From: Plakobranchus ocellatus
Lineage: Eukaryota; Mollusca; Gastropoda; Plakobranchidae
Assembly (NCBI GenBank): GCA_019648995.1
Contig: BLXT01001356.1
Location: 303,891-329,229 of the forward strand
DNA length: 25,339 bases
Reading direction: 5' to 3'
The notes beneath the pieces are model-generated. The model searched no databases, was not told the origin of the DNA, and saw only the letters and a program-made list of their open reading frames with translations. Numbering within the stretch: the first letter of the stretch is position 1; every line of letters starts with the position of its first letter. Positions 10,399-19,799 of this stretch are shown piece after piece. Made by a program: the position numbers and the translations under genes.

Positions 10399-12424
10399 CT
10401 TTCTTCAGTGCAAAAACAGACTAATAGAACAGTTAATGTCGTTCACCAAGGACAGCTTTGTTCAGTGCAAAAAAAGATTAACACACCCATTCATTACGTT
10501 TTTGAAAGACTGCTTGTTCAGTGCTTGCACAGAGTGCTACCAAAGTTTAAGTCGTTCTTCAATGACAGCTCTTGTCAGTGCTTGCACAGTTGACACCATA
10601 GTTTATGTCGTTCATGAAGGACAGCTTTGTTCAGTGCCGGAAAGATTGACACCACAGTTTATGTCGTTATTCAAGGACAGCTTTGTTCAGTGCGTGCACA
10701 GATTGACACCACAGTTCATGACTTTGTTCAAGGACAGCTTTCTTCAGTTCAACAACATATTCATACCACAGTTTATGTTGTTCCTCAAGGACAGCTTTGT
10801 TCAGTGCATGCACAGAGTGACACCACCATTCATTTTCTTCAAGATAGCTTTGTTCAGTGTAAGCACTGATGACACCACTGTTTTTTTTTTTCGATTACAA
10901 ACAGAGTGACATCACAGGTCATGACGTTCTTCGAGGACAGCTTTGTTCAGTGCAAAAAAGATTGATACCACAGTTCATGTTGTTATCAAGGACAGCTTTG
11001 TTAAGTGCATACACAGGATGACACCACAGTTTATGTCGTTCTTCAAGAATAGCTTTGTTCAGTGCAAAAAAAAAAGGTTTATACCACAGTTTATGTAATT
11101 CTCCAAAGGCAGCTCTGTTCAATGTTTTCAAAGACTGGTACCAACGTTTATGTCGTTCATCATGGACAGCTTTGTTCAGTGCAAAAAAAAAGATTGCTAC
11201 CACAGTTTATGTCAATTTCAGGACAGTTTTGTTCGGTTATTTCACAGGATGACACCACAGTCCATGACGTTCTTCGAGGACAGCTTTGTTCAGCGCATGC
11301 AGAGAGTGCAGCCCCAGTTTATGTCGTTCTTCAAGGACAGCCTTGTTCAATGCTTGCAAAATTAACACCACATTTTATGTCGTTCTTCAAGGACAGCTTT
11401 GTTCAGTGCAAAAACAGACTGACACCACAGTTAATGTCGTTCATCAAGGACGGCTTTGTTCAGTGCCTACATGGAGTGATACCACAGTTCATGAAGTTCT
11501 TCGAGAACAGCTCTGTTCAGTGCAAAAAAAGATTGATACCACAGTTTGTGTCGTAATTCGAGGACAGTTTTTTCAGTGCTTTCACGGTTGACACCACAGA
11601 TTATGTCATTCTTCAAGGCAAGCCTTCTTCAATGCTTGTAAAGATTGCCACAACAGCTTATGTCATCCTTCGATGACAGCTCTGTTCAGTGCAAGAAAAA
11701 TTGATACCAAAGGTTATGTTGTTCTTCAAGGACAGCTTTGTTCAGTGCATGCACAGGATGACATCACAGTTTATGACGTTCTTCAAGGACAGTTCTGTTC
11801 AGTGCAAAAAAAAAGATTGATACCACAGTTTATGTCACTCTTCAAGGACAGCTCTTCTTAATGCGTGCAAAGATTGCCACCACAGTTTATGTCGTTCATC
11901 AAATTCAGCTTTGTTCAGTGCAAAAACAGACTGACAACACAGTTAATGTCGTTCATCAAGGACAGCTTTTTTTAGTGCAAAAAAAAGATTGATACCACAA
12001 TTTATATCGTTATTCAAGGACAGCTTTGTTAGATGAATGCAGGGGATGACACCACAGTTAATGACGTTCTTCAAGGACAGCTCTGTCCAGTGCAAGAAAA
12101 TATATACCAAATTTATGTTGTTCTTCAATGACAGCTATTTTCGATGCTTGCACAGGATGACATCACAGTTCATGGCGTTTTTCAAGGACAGTTCTATTCA
12201 GTGCAAAAAAGGTTGATAGCACACTTTATGTCATTCTTCAATTACAGCTCTATTCAATGCTTGCAAAGATTGCCACCACAGTTTATGTCGTTCATCAAGG
12301 ACAGTTTTGCTCATTGCAAAAAAAGATTGATTCCACAGTTTATGTCAATTCCAGGATAGCTTTGTTCGGTGAATGCACAGGATGACACCACAGTTCATGA
12401 CGTTCTTCGAGGACAGCTTTGTTC

Positions 12425-12830
12425 AGTGCAATCAAGATTGATATCAAAGTTTACATTTTGCTTGAATGACAGCTATTTTCAATGCTTCCACAGGATGACA
12501 CTACAGTTTATGTCGTTCATCAAGGACAGCTTTGTTCAGTACAAAAAAAAGATTGATACCACAGCTCATGTCAATTCCAGGACAGCTTTGTTCGGTTATT
12601 TCATAGGATGACACCACAGTTCATGACATTCTTCGAGGACAGCTCTGTTCAGTGCAATCAAGATTGATATCAAAGTTTACATTTTGCTTGAATGACAGCT
12701 ATTTTCAATGCTTCCACAGGATGACACTACAGTTTATGTCGTTCATCAAGGACAGCTTTGTTCAGTGCAAAAAAAAAGATTGATACCACAGCTCATGTCA
12801 ATTCCAGGACAGCTTTGTTCGGTTAATGCA
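12425..12830 (+). repeat. Higher-order duplication inside array C, 226-bp period
   Basis: A variant block with ATCAAGATTGATATCAAAG followed by TTTACATTTTGCTTGAATG occurs at about 12431 and again at about 12657. The units after each copy also match, up to a shared TCAATTCCAGGACAGC unit. The offset of 226 bp is close to four units. Confidence 0.85.
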
Positions 12831-15800
12831 CAGGTTGACACCATAATTCATGACGTTCTTCGAGGACAGCTTTGTTCAGTGCAAAAAAGATTGATACCAC
12901 AGTTTATGTCGTTATCAAGGACAGCTTTGTTCAGTGCATACACAGGATGGCACCACAGTTCATGACGCTCTTCAATGACAGCTCTTTTCAATGCTTGCAC
13001 AGTTGACACCACAGTTTATGTCATTCTTCAAGGACAGCCTTGTTAAATGTTTGCAAAGATTGACACCACAGTTCATGACGTTCTTCAAAAAGAGCTGTTT
13101 TCAGTGCCAAAAATGTTGATACCACATTCATGACGTTCTTAAAGGACAGATTTGTTCAGTGCAAAAAAAGGTTGATATCACAGTTTGTGTCGTTCTTCAA
13201 AGACGGCTTTGTTCAATGGAAAAAACAGACTGACACCACAGTTAATGTCGGTCATCAAGGACAGCTTTGTTCAGTGCCTGCATGGAGTGATACCACATTT
13301 CATGACGTTCTTAAAGGACAGATTTGTTCACTGCAAAAAAAGATTGATACCACAGTTTATGTCGTTATTCAATGACGGCTCTTTTCAGTGCTTTCACAGT
13401 TGACACCACAGATTATGTCGTTCTTCAAGGCCAGCCTTCTTCAATGCTTGCAAAGATTGCCACAACAGCTTATGTCGTCCTTCGAGGACAGCTCTGTTCA
13501 GTGCAAGAAAAATTGATACCAAAGTTTATGTTGTTCTTCAACGAAAGCTTTGTTCAGTGCATGCAGGGGATGACATCACAGTTCATGACGTTCTTCAAGG
13601 ACAGTTCTGTTCAGTGCAAAAAAGGTTGATACCACAGTTTATGTCATTCTTCAAGGACAGCTCTGTTCAATGCTTGCAAAGATTGCCACCACAGTTTATG
13701 TCGTTCATCAAGGACAGCTTTGTTTAGTGCAAAAAAAAAAGGATTGATACCACAGCTCATGTCAATTCCAGGACAGCTTTGTTCGGTGAATGCACATGAT
13801 GACACCACAGTTCATGACGTTCTTCGAGGACAGCTTTGTTCAGCGCAAAAAAGATTGATATCAAAGTTTATGTTGTTCTTCAAGGACAGCTTTGTTCAAT
13901 GCATACACAGAACGACACCACAGTTGATGACTTTTCTGACGGACAGCTTTGTTCAGTGCACGGAGTGACACCACCATTCATTTTCTTCAAGGTAGCTTTC
14001 TTCAGTGTAAGCACTGATAATTCCACTGTTGAACAGAGTGACATCACAGGTCATGACGTTTTTCGAGGACTGCTTTGTTCAGTGCAAAAAAGATTGATAC
14101 CATAGTGGATGTCGTTATCAAGGACAGCTTTGTTCAGTGCTTCATGTCGTTCTTCAATGACAGTTCTTGTCAGTGCTTGCACAGTTGACACCACAGTTTA
14201 TGTCGTTCATGAGGGACAGCTTTGTTTAGTGCCGGAGAGATTGACACCACAGTTTATGTCGTTATTCACGGACGGCTTTGGTCAGTGCGTGCACAGATTG
14301 ACACCACAGTTTATGACTTTGTTCAAGGACAGCTTTCTTCAGTTCAACAACACATTGATACCACAGTTTATGTTGTTCCTCAAAGACAGCTTTGTTCTCT
14401 GCATGCATGGAGTGGTACCACAGTTCATGACGTTTTTGAAGGACAACTTTGTTCGGTGCAAAAAGACATTGACACCACCATTCATTACGTTTTTGGAAGA
14501 CAGTTTGGTCAGTGCTTGCACAGAGTCCCACCACAGTTTATGTCGTTCTTCAAAGACAGCTCTGTTGAGTGCAAAAAAAAATTGATACCACAGTTTTTGT
14601 CGTTATTCAAGGATAGCTTTGTTCAATGAATAGACTGTTGTCACCACAGTTCATGACGTTTTTCAACAAGGACGGCTCTGTTTATGAAAAAACAGATTGA
14701 CACCACAGTTTATGTCGTTCTTCAAGAACAGCTTTGTTCAGTGCTTGTACAGGTTGACACCACAGTATATGTCGTTCATGAAGGACACTTTGTTCAGTGC
14801 TTGTACAGGTTGACACCACAGTATATGTCGTTCATGAAGGACAGCTTTGTTCAGTGCATGCATGGAGTGACACAACAATTCATGACGTTTTTTAAGGACA
14901 GCTTTGTTCAGTGTCACACCACAGTTCATATCGTTTTTTCTAGGATAGATTTTTTCCGTGCATGGACTGTTGTCACCACAGTTCATGACGTTCTTTAAAG
15001 AAAGCTTTGTTTGGTGCAAAACCAGATTGACACTACAGTTTTTGTCGTTCTTCTAGGACAGCTTTTTTAAGTGCATGCACAGATTGACACCACAGTTCAT
15101 GGCTTTGTTCAAGGACAGTATACTTCATTTCAAAAACAAATTGTTAGCACAAGTTCAAGTCGCTCTTGAAGGATAGCTTTGTTCAGTGCATGCGCAGAGT
15201 GATACCACAGTTCATGTCGTTTTTCAAAGCCATCATTTTTCAGTGCAAAAATAGATTGACACAACAGTTATATCGTTTTTGACACTATAATTCATGGCTT
15301 TATCGTAGAGATGTTTTTTCAATGCACGCCTAGATTCACACTATAGCTCATGATTTCCTTAAGAAACATTTTTGTTTAAATTATGAACATAGCGACATTA
15401 CAGTTCATGATTTTTTCAACGACAGTTTTTTTTTCAGCGCATAGATACAGTGATATCATACTTCATGACTTTCTTCAATGACAACTTCATTCACAGCTTG
15501 CACAGAGTTCCAAACCGTTCATGTGGTTCTTTCACGACAGCTTTCTTCAGTGCATGCACTGATTGATATAAAGGTTCACGGTGTTCTTAAAAGAGAGCTT
15601 TTTTCAGTGCACAAAGAGATTGACACTACAATTCATCACGTTTTTGAAAGACAGCTTGTTAGGTGCTTGCACAGAGTGCCACCACCGTTCATGTCGTTTT
15701 TTAAGGACATTTTTGTTCAGTGCTTGCACTGATGCCACCACAGTTCACGACGTTCTTCAAGGACATTTTTTTCAGTGCAAAAAAAGATTGAAACCACAGT

Positions 15801-16504
15801 TTAAGTAGTTCTTCATGGAAAGCTTTGTTCAGTGCTTGCACAGAGTGACACCACAGTTGGTGACGTTTTTGACGGACAGATACCACGGTTCTAGATGTTC
15901 TTTAAAGACAGCTTTGTTCAGAGCATGACCAGATTGACATTATAGTTCACGACGTTCTTCAAGGACAGGTTTATTCAGTGTACGCACAGAATGACACCAC
16001 ATTTCATGGCTGGTTTTTTTCAGTCCACGCTTAGATTCACACCATAGCTCATGATTTTGTTCAGAAACACTTTTGTTTAGATCACGAACAGATTGATATC
16101 ACAGTTCATGACGTTATTCAAAGACAGCCTCTTTCAGTGCATGCAAAGAGGTCACTCCACAGTTCGTGACTTTTCCTCAGAGACAGTTTTTTCAGTGCAT
16201 CAAATGAGTGACATCACAGTTCATGACGCCCCAGTTAGACAGTTTTGTTCAGTGCATCAATAGAGTGACAGATTATCATAAAAGTTCATGACATTCTTCA
16301 AGGGCAGCTTTGTTCAGTGAACGCTCGGAGTGACTCCACACTTCATGTTTTCTTCAGAGACAGTTTTTTTCAGTGCACGCCTAGATTGCTTATTATTTCT
16401 TGAGGAGCACTTTAGTTTAGATCACGAATAGATTGACACTACAGTTCATGACGTTCTTCAGATACAGCTTTGTTTAGTTCACGGATAGAGTGATGCCATA
16501 GTTC

Positions 16505-16735
16505 TTGACGTTCTTCAGAGACACTTTTTCTATGCAACACAGATAACCACACAGTTCTGACTTTCTTCAAAGACAGCTTTGTTTAGTGCATGTATACAAT
16601 GACACTACAGTTCATGATGTTCTTCAGAGACACCTTTTTCTATGCACCACAGATAACCACACAGTTCTGACTTTCTTCAAAGACAGCTTTGTTTAGTGCA
16701 TGTATACAATGACACTTCAAGAACTGTTTTTTTAC
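16505..16735 (+). repeat. Two-fold duplication near the right edge of array C, 120-bp offset
   Basis: The segment with TTCTTCAGAGACAC, CAGATAACCACACAGTTCTG and the following unit to GTATACAATGACACT is present twice, 120 bp apart and almost identical. It stands out because the units around it are strongly diverged. Confidence 0.8.
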
Positions 16736-16795
16736 AGTGCAGCCATAGGGAAACCACAATTCATGACATACCTCAGGGACGGTTGTGTTCAATGT

Positions 16796-17358
16796 AGATT
16801 TAAAATATCATAATGATGAGGACACAGTCAGTAGTTACAGAACAGATTACAGTGCATGCCTGTTGAAATTACTGTTCGGTGATATGAAAATTGATGCTTC
16901 AAATCTATCTTGCTTTTATGAGATTTTCATTCACAGCGAAATAATTCCGTCCATAAATCAACAGGCTTCTTTCCTGATCGAGTTTATGTGTATCAGGGAC
17001 TGGCTGTGGTTGAAACCATTTCAGATTAAGGATATGGTCTAGTGATTGCCCAGCTTCAGCCGTGGAAGCCATCAACTCTGTCCCAGGTGGGACCCTCGAA
17101 TCGCCGCTTAGTGTCCTGCTTGGATTCCTCACATTTAATGAAGCCTTAATGGCAAATAATTATCTGTAACGTCTATATAGAAGGGACAAGGTGCAAATCT
17201 TTCATGCAAAGCTGCTTTTGTCAGGCCGGAGGCATCACGGTTGGTCTTGCCGTCCGTATGGGGAAGGAAACAAAACCGTCTTGCGTGTGTTGTTCGAGTG
17301 CCTGGAAACGGCCACTGGACATCCTGCACAGTGGGCTGCTCATCGCATGAATGAAACT
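16796..17358. other. Unassigned stretch between array C and the duplicated gene block
   Basis: From about 17030 this is visibly more GC-rich than the rest of the left side. Several 60-135 aa open frames overlap on both strands, but none shows a recognisable domain. There is no clear splice context, and no copy in the neighbouring duplicate supports any of them. I make no gene call. Confidence 0.4.
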
Positions 17359-17461
17359 TATTTGGGAGTCGACTAGAGTGATAAGAGTGCGTCAGCGAAC
17401 GTATCGCGCTCCTTCTTCCAATCAATTTTCCAGTCAACGTCAGACCAGATCTGGCTCCTAC

Positions 17462-17561
17462 CTTCAGATAAAAAAGGGACAGCTTGCACCAGCAAGATGG
17501 GATAGGGCAAGGCTGACCATGCCGCACCAGTAAACAGGCCAATTAACCCTAAGTTACTCAT
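17462..17561 (-). pseudogene. Frameshifted copy of the small gene's first exon
   Basis: This aligns with exon 1 at 18760-18858 and keeps the ATG context and the AAG/GTAGGA donor. It is 100 bases instead of 99 because of an extra base in the C/T run before the donor. The reading frame is therefore lost before the splice site, and no matching second exon is found downstream. It begins MSNLGLIGLF. Confidence 0.65.
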
Positions 17562-17641
17562 GGTGTATGCCTTTTCTTTGTCAGGCCTAATTTATGCTTT
17601 CACTGTCAACAGCTTTACTCCCAGCATGCACTTACTCAGAC

Positions 17642-17664
17642 ACTATCATTTCTAAAACGATAGT
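17642..17664. repeat. Inverted repeat upstream of the broken first exon
   Basis: The arms are ACTATCATTT and AAACGATAGT around a 3-base centre, with one mismatched pair. It lies about 80 bp upstream of the ATG, at the same offset as the inverted repeat at 18939-18961. Confidence 0.75.
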
Positions 17665-17792
17665 GAATATTTACCAAACGTTAAGATGAGAATTACATTA
17701 GCATATTTACATAAAATATGAATTGATCATCTGCATCAAAGGTTTTCATTAATAGGCTGGTACTCATGGCAATGTGATCAGAAATGGAAGAT

Positions 17793-18281
17793 CTAATCGT
17801 CATCATCTTCTAATGTACTTGTTTCTTCTTCGGAGGCCTCGTCATCATCTCTCTGTGAACATTGGGATCTCTGCTTCACCTCTGACCCTGAATGTTTATA
17901 CTTCTTCCTGCTCCGGTGGCCACACACTGGGCATTCTTGATCTTTATAGACTTGGGCATTTCCATCTTGACTGCTAGATTCAAATCGTTTGATCTAAACA
18001 TAGAAAAATAGAGGATAAAGATGTAATTATATCGTGTAGTCGTAAAATGCAAACTTGGAGCCAAACGTATTTAAAACATAAATACTTCAATTTACAGATA
18101 ATAAGATTTTCTTGAAAAATGTAAGATAAACAAACTTAATCCAGAGCTAAAAAGAATTGAAAGTATCTCTTCCAAAATAAACATATTTCATTTTATCCAC
18201 AGTATGGGTTCTTAGCTTCGTTTGTTAAATTAAAAACTAAGACGCACTCAAACTATTTATTTTTTGCTAATTCTTTAAATC

Positions 18282-18348
<67 letters not shown>

Positions 18349-18431
18349 CTCTCTCCATTAGATTATCAATGTATCTATTTATCCATCTAACAAGCCATCT
18401 GCTTAAGCATCTACCTATCTATCTATCTATC

Positions 18432-18517
<86 letters not shown>

Positions 18518-18545
18518 CCTACCTATATGTAAGTATGTATGTATG

Positions 18546-18639
<94 letters not shown>

Positions 18640-18858
18640 CATTCTATTAAGTATAGCAATTCGGGGTCGACTAGTGTGATATGAGTGCGATAGCGAACGC
18701 AACGTTCTCCTTATTCCAATGAACTTTCCAGTCAGCATAAGACCAGATCTGGCTCCTACCTTCAGATACAAAAGGACAGCTTGCACCAACCCGAAGAGAT
18801 AGAGCAAGGCTGACCATGCCGCATTCAGAAACAGGCCAATGAACTCAAAGTTACTCAT
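17793..18858 (-). CDS. Small two-exon gene: hydrophobic segment, CPVCGH motif, acidic tail
   Basis: Proposed model: exon 1 from ATG at 18858 to 18760 (33 codons), a donor reading AAG/GTAGGA, an intron of about 766 bp with CT and ATCT repeats, an acceptor reading GTTTAG/ATC, and exon 2 from 17993 to the TAG at 17795-17793. The two exons join in frame and give about 99 residues. Exon 1 starts MSNFEFIGLFLNAAW and is hydrophobic to about residue 32, so a membrane segment or signal anchor is likely. Exon 2 carries QECPVCGHRSRKKYKHSG, a possible metal-binding knuckle with only one CxxC pair, then a Ser/Glu/Asp-rich end. The start context has A at -3. In the duplicated copies on either side the same exons are broken, which argues that this pairing is the one under selection. 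An alternative acceptor lies at TCTAG/CAG (exon start 17973). I do not recognise the family. Confidence 0.5.
18285..18355. repeat. CT microsatellite
   Basis: A run of CT dinucleotides of about 70 bp with one slip, within the proposed intron of the small gene. The upstream duplicate has its counterpart at 19562-19634. Confidence 0.97.
18408..18640. repeat. ATCT microsatellite
   Basis: About 230 bp of tetranucleotide repeat interrupted by a CTAC/GTAT section at about 18515-18548. It lies within the proposed intron and ends close to the junction between the two tandem duplication units. It is the source of a meaningless repetitive Tyr-Leu-Ser-Ile open frame. Confidence 0.97.
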
Positions 18859-18938
18859 GGTGTATGCCTCTTTTTTGTCTGCCCGAATTTATGTTTTCGC
18901 TATCAACAACTTTACTCCCAGCATACACTTACTTGGAA

Positions 18939-18961
18939 ACTGTCATTTCTAAAATGACAGT
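18939..18961. promoter_or_regulatory. Perfect inverted repeat about 80 bp upstream of the small gene's ATG
   Basis: The arms ACTGTCATTT and AAATGACAGT pair perfectly around a 3-base centre. Against the copy at 17642-17664, one G:C pair has become A:T with both sides changed. That is the pattern expected if the symmetry itself matters, either as a palindromic protein site or as a 5' leader hairpin. Function is inferred, not shown. Confidence 0.45.
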
Positions 18962-19082
18962 AAATGTTTACCAAACGTTAAGATAAGAATTACATTAGCA
19001 CATTCACCTAAAATATGAATTGATCATCAAAGCGATTCATTAATAGGCTCATACTCATGGCATATGATCAGAAATCGAGGAT

Positions 19083-19265
19083 CTAATCGTTATCACCTTC
19101 TGATACACTTGTTTTTTCCTCAGAGGCCTCGCTATCATCATCCCTCTGTGAACATTGAAACGTCTCCTTCTCCTCTGCCCCTCAATGTTTATACTACTTC
19201 CTTCTCCGGTGGCGACATACTTGGCGTTCTCGATCTTGATTACATTTGGTTTGATTTGTTTTAAG
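19083..19265 (-). pseudogene. Broken copy of the small gene's second exon
   Basis: This aligns with 17793-17993. In the homologous frame it keeps the acidic end (QRDDDSEASEE, then a terminal TAG). It has two in-frame stops in the region matching RKKYKHSG, and the first cysteine and the glycine of CPVCGH have become arginines. The inner acceptor TCTAG/CAG is also lost. No first exon is found upstream of it. Confidence 0.65.
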
Positions 19266-19561
19266 CTAGAAATAAACATAGAGAATAGATATATATCGTA
19301 ATACATGGTGTAGTCTTAATAATGTTGCAGCCTAACTTATTCAAAACATAACTACTTCAATTTGCAGATACTAAACTTTTCTTTCAAAAATGCTATAGGA
19401 TAAGCAATACAAATCTGGAGCTAAAAACAATTGAATCTCTTTCTACACAAATACATCTATTCCAATTTATCCAATACCATGGTTCCTAGCTTGTTTTTGT
19501 TAAATTGAACAATAAGATGCAGCCAAATTATTTATTTTTTGCAAACGCTCTCTTTCAATTA

Positions 19562-19595
<34 letters not shown>

Positions 19596-19676
19596 CCTCT
19601 CTCTCTCCTCTCTCTCTCTCTCCCTCTCTCTCTATCTCTATCTATCTATCTATGTATCTATCTATCTATCCATCTA
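19562..19676. repeat. CT then ATCT microsatellite, short copy
   Basis: About 73 bp of imperfect CT repeat followed by about 40 bp of ATCT repeat. It sits at the same place in the upstream duplication unit as 18285-18640 in the downstream one, but the tetranucleotide part is far shorter. Confidence 0.96.
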
Positions 19677-19686
19677 ACAATTTTAC

Positions 19687-19776
19687 CTCAGTTCAAGTTG
19701 GTAGAACATGCTTTCAAGATCTGTCTTAGAGAGACTTTGGTCTGGGGCCGGAATTCTCATCAAATCTGCATCAGCA
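19687..19776 (-). CDS. Candidate internal exon of an unidentified gene
   Basis: On the minus strand a pyrimidine-rich stretch ends in CATTCTCAG. It is followed by 90 bases open in one frame (ADADLMRIPAPDQSLSKTDL, then ESMFYQLEL) and a donor reading CTGAG/GTAAAA. The phase would fit splicing to the inner acceptor at 17973 of the small gene's second exon. It could equally belong to another gene or be chance. I do not recognise the protein. Confidence 0.3.
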
Positions 19777-19799
19777 CTGAGAATGTTGAAGATGGACAG

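Larger units (their letters stand above)
7160..16795 (+). repeat. Giant minisatellite array C, 57-bp unit, about 9.6 kb
   Basis: Roughly 165-170 tandem units. The typical unit reads ATTGACACCACAGTTTATG, then TCGTTCTTCAAGGACAGC, then TTTGTTCAGTGC and a variable linker (AAAAACAG, ATGCACAG, TTGCACAG or A-runs). The consensus is free of stops in two plus frames (IDTTVYVVLQGQLCSVQKQ and LTPQFMSFFKDSFVQCKNR) and one minus frame (containing ALNKAVLEERHKLWC). This explains the many open frames, the longest about 223 aa at 10238-10909. Evidence against coding: frames shift at variable A-runs, stops recur, substitutions fall in all codon positions, and no frame persists. Units are most alike in the left and middle parts and decay towards 15000-16795. 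Confidence 0.95.
17359..18654 (-). repeat. Tandem duplication unit, downstream copy
   Basis: This unit of about 1.3 kb aligns in order with 18655-19676. In plus coordinates it holds a broken copy of the first exon (17462-17561), an inverted repeat (17642-17664), the intact second exon (17793-17993), a CT tract and an ATCT tract. Landmarks shared at the same offsets include GTCGACTAG, AGACCAGATCTGGCTCCTAC, ACCAAACGTTAAGAT and ATATGAATTGATCATC. Confidence 0.88.
18655..19676 (-). repeat. Tandem duplication unit, upstream copy
   Basis: This is the second copy of the 17359-18654 unit. It is shorter mainly because its ATCT tract is about 40 bp instead of about 230 bp. It contains the intact first exon (18760-18858), the better-paired inverted repeat (18939-18961), a broken second exon (19083-19265), a CT tract and a short ATCT tract. 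Confidence 0.88.

Noticed and set aside
7118-15886. Dozens of repetitive open frames (60-223 aa, both strands) across array C
   Set aside because: All follow from a 57-bp period with a stop-poor consensus. Frames switch at A-runs, overlap each other on both strands and show no start context, signal peptide or consistent frame.
7160-16795. CRISPR-like array
   Set aside because: There are no unique spacers between constant repeats: every base belongs to a repeated unit, the repeat is contiguous, and the surrounding DNA is eukaryotic.
17030-17110. Possible tRNA gene or tRNA-derived SINE head (A-box-like TGGTCTAGTGATTG and B-box-like CCTCGAATCGC about 60 bp apart)
   Set aside because: The spacing is plausible, but the T-stem does not pair, no acceptor stem forms, and no SINE tail or second copy is visible in the window.
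16785-17132. Overlapping plus and minus open frames at the right edge of array C
   Set aside because: The plus frame starts inside a decayed satellite unit. Neither frame shows a motif or splice context.
17135-17542. Minus-strand open frame of 135 aa next to the frameshifted first exon
   Set aside because: Its start lies in a shifted frame of a broken exon, it runs through the splice donor, and its second half has no recognisable domain or duplicate.
18369-18650. Tyr-Leu-Ser-Ile repeat open frame, and the Ser-Leu repeat frames near 19505-19802 and 23697-23966
   Set aside because: They are translations of ATCT and CT microsatellites.
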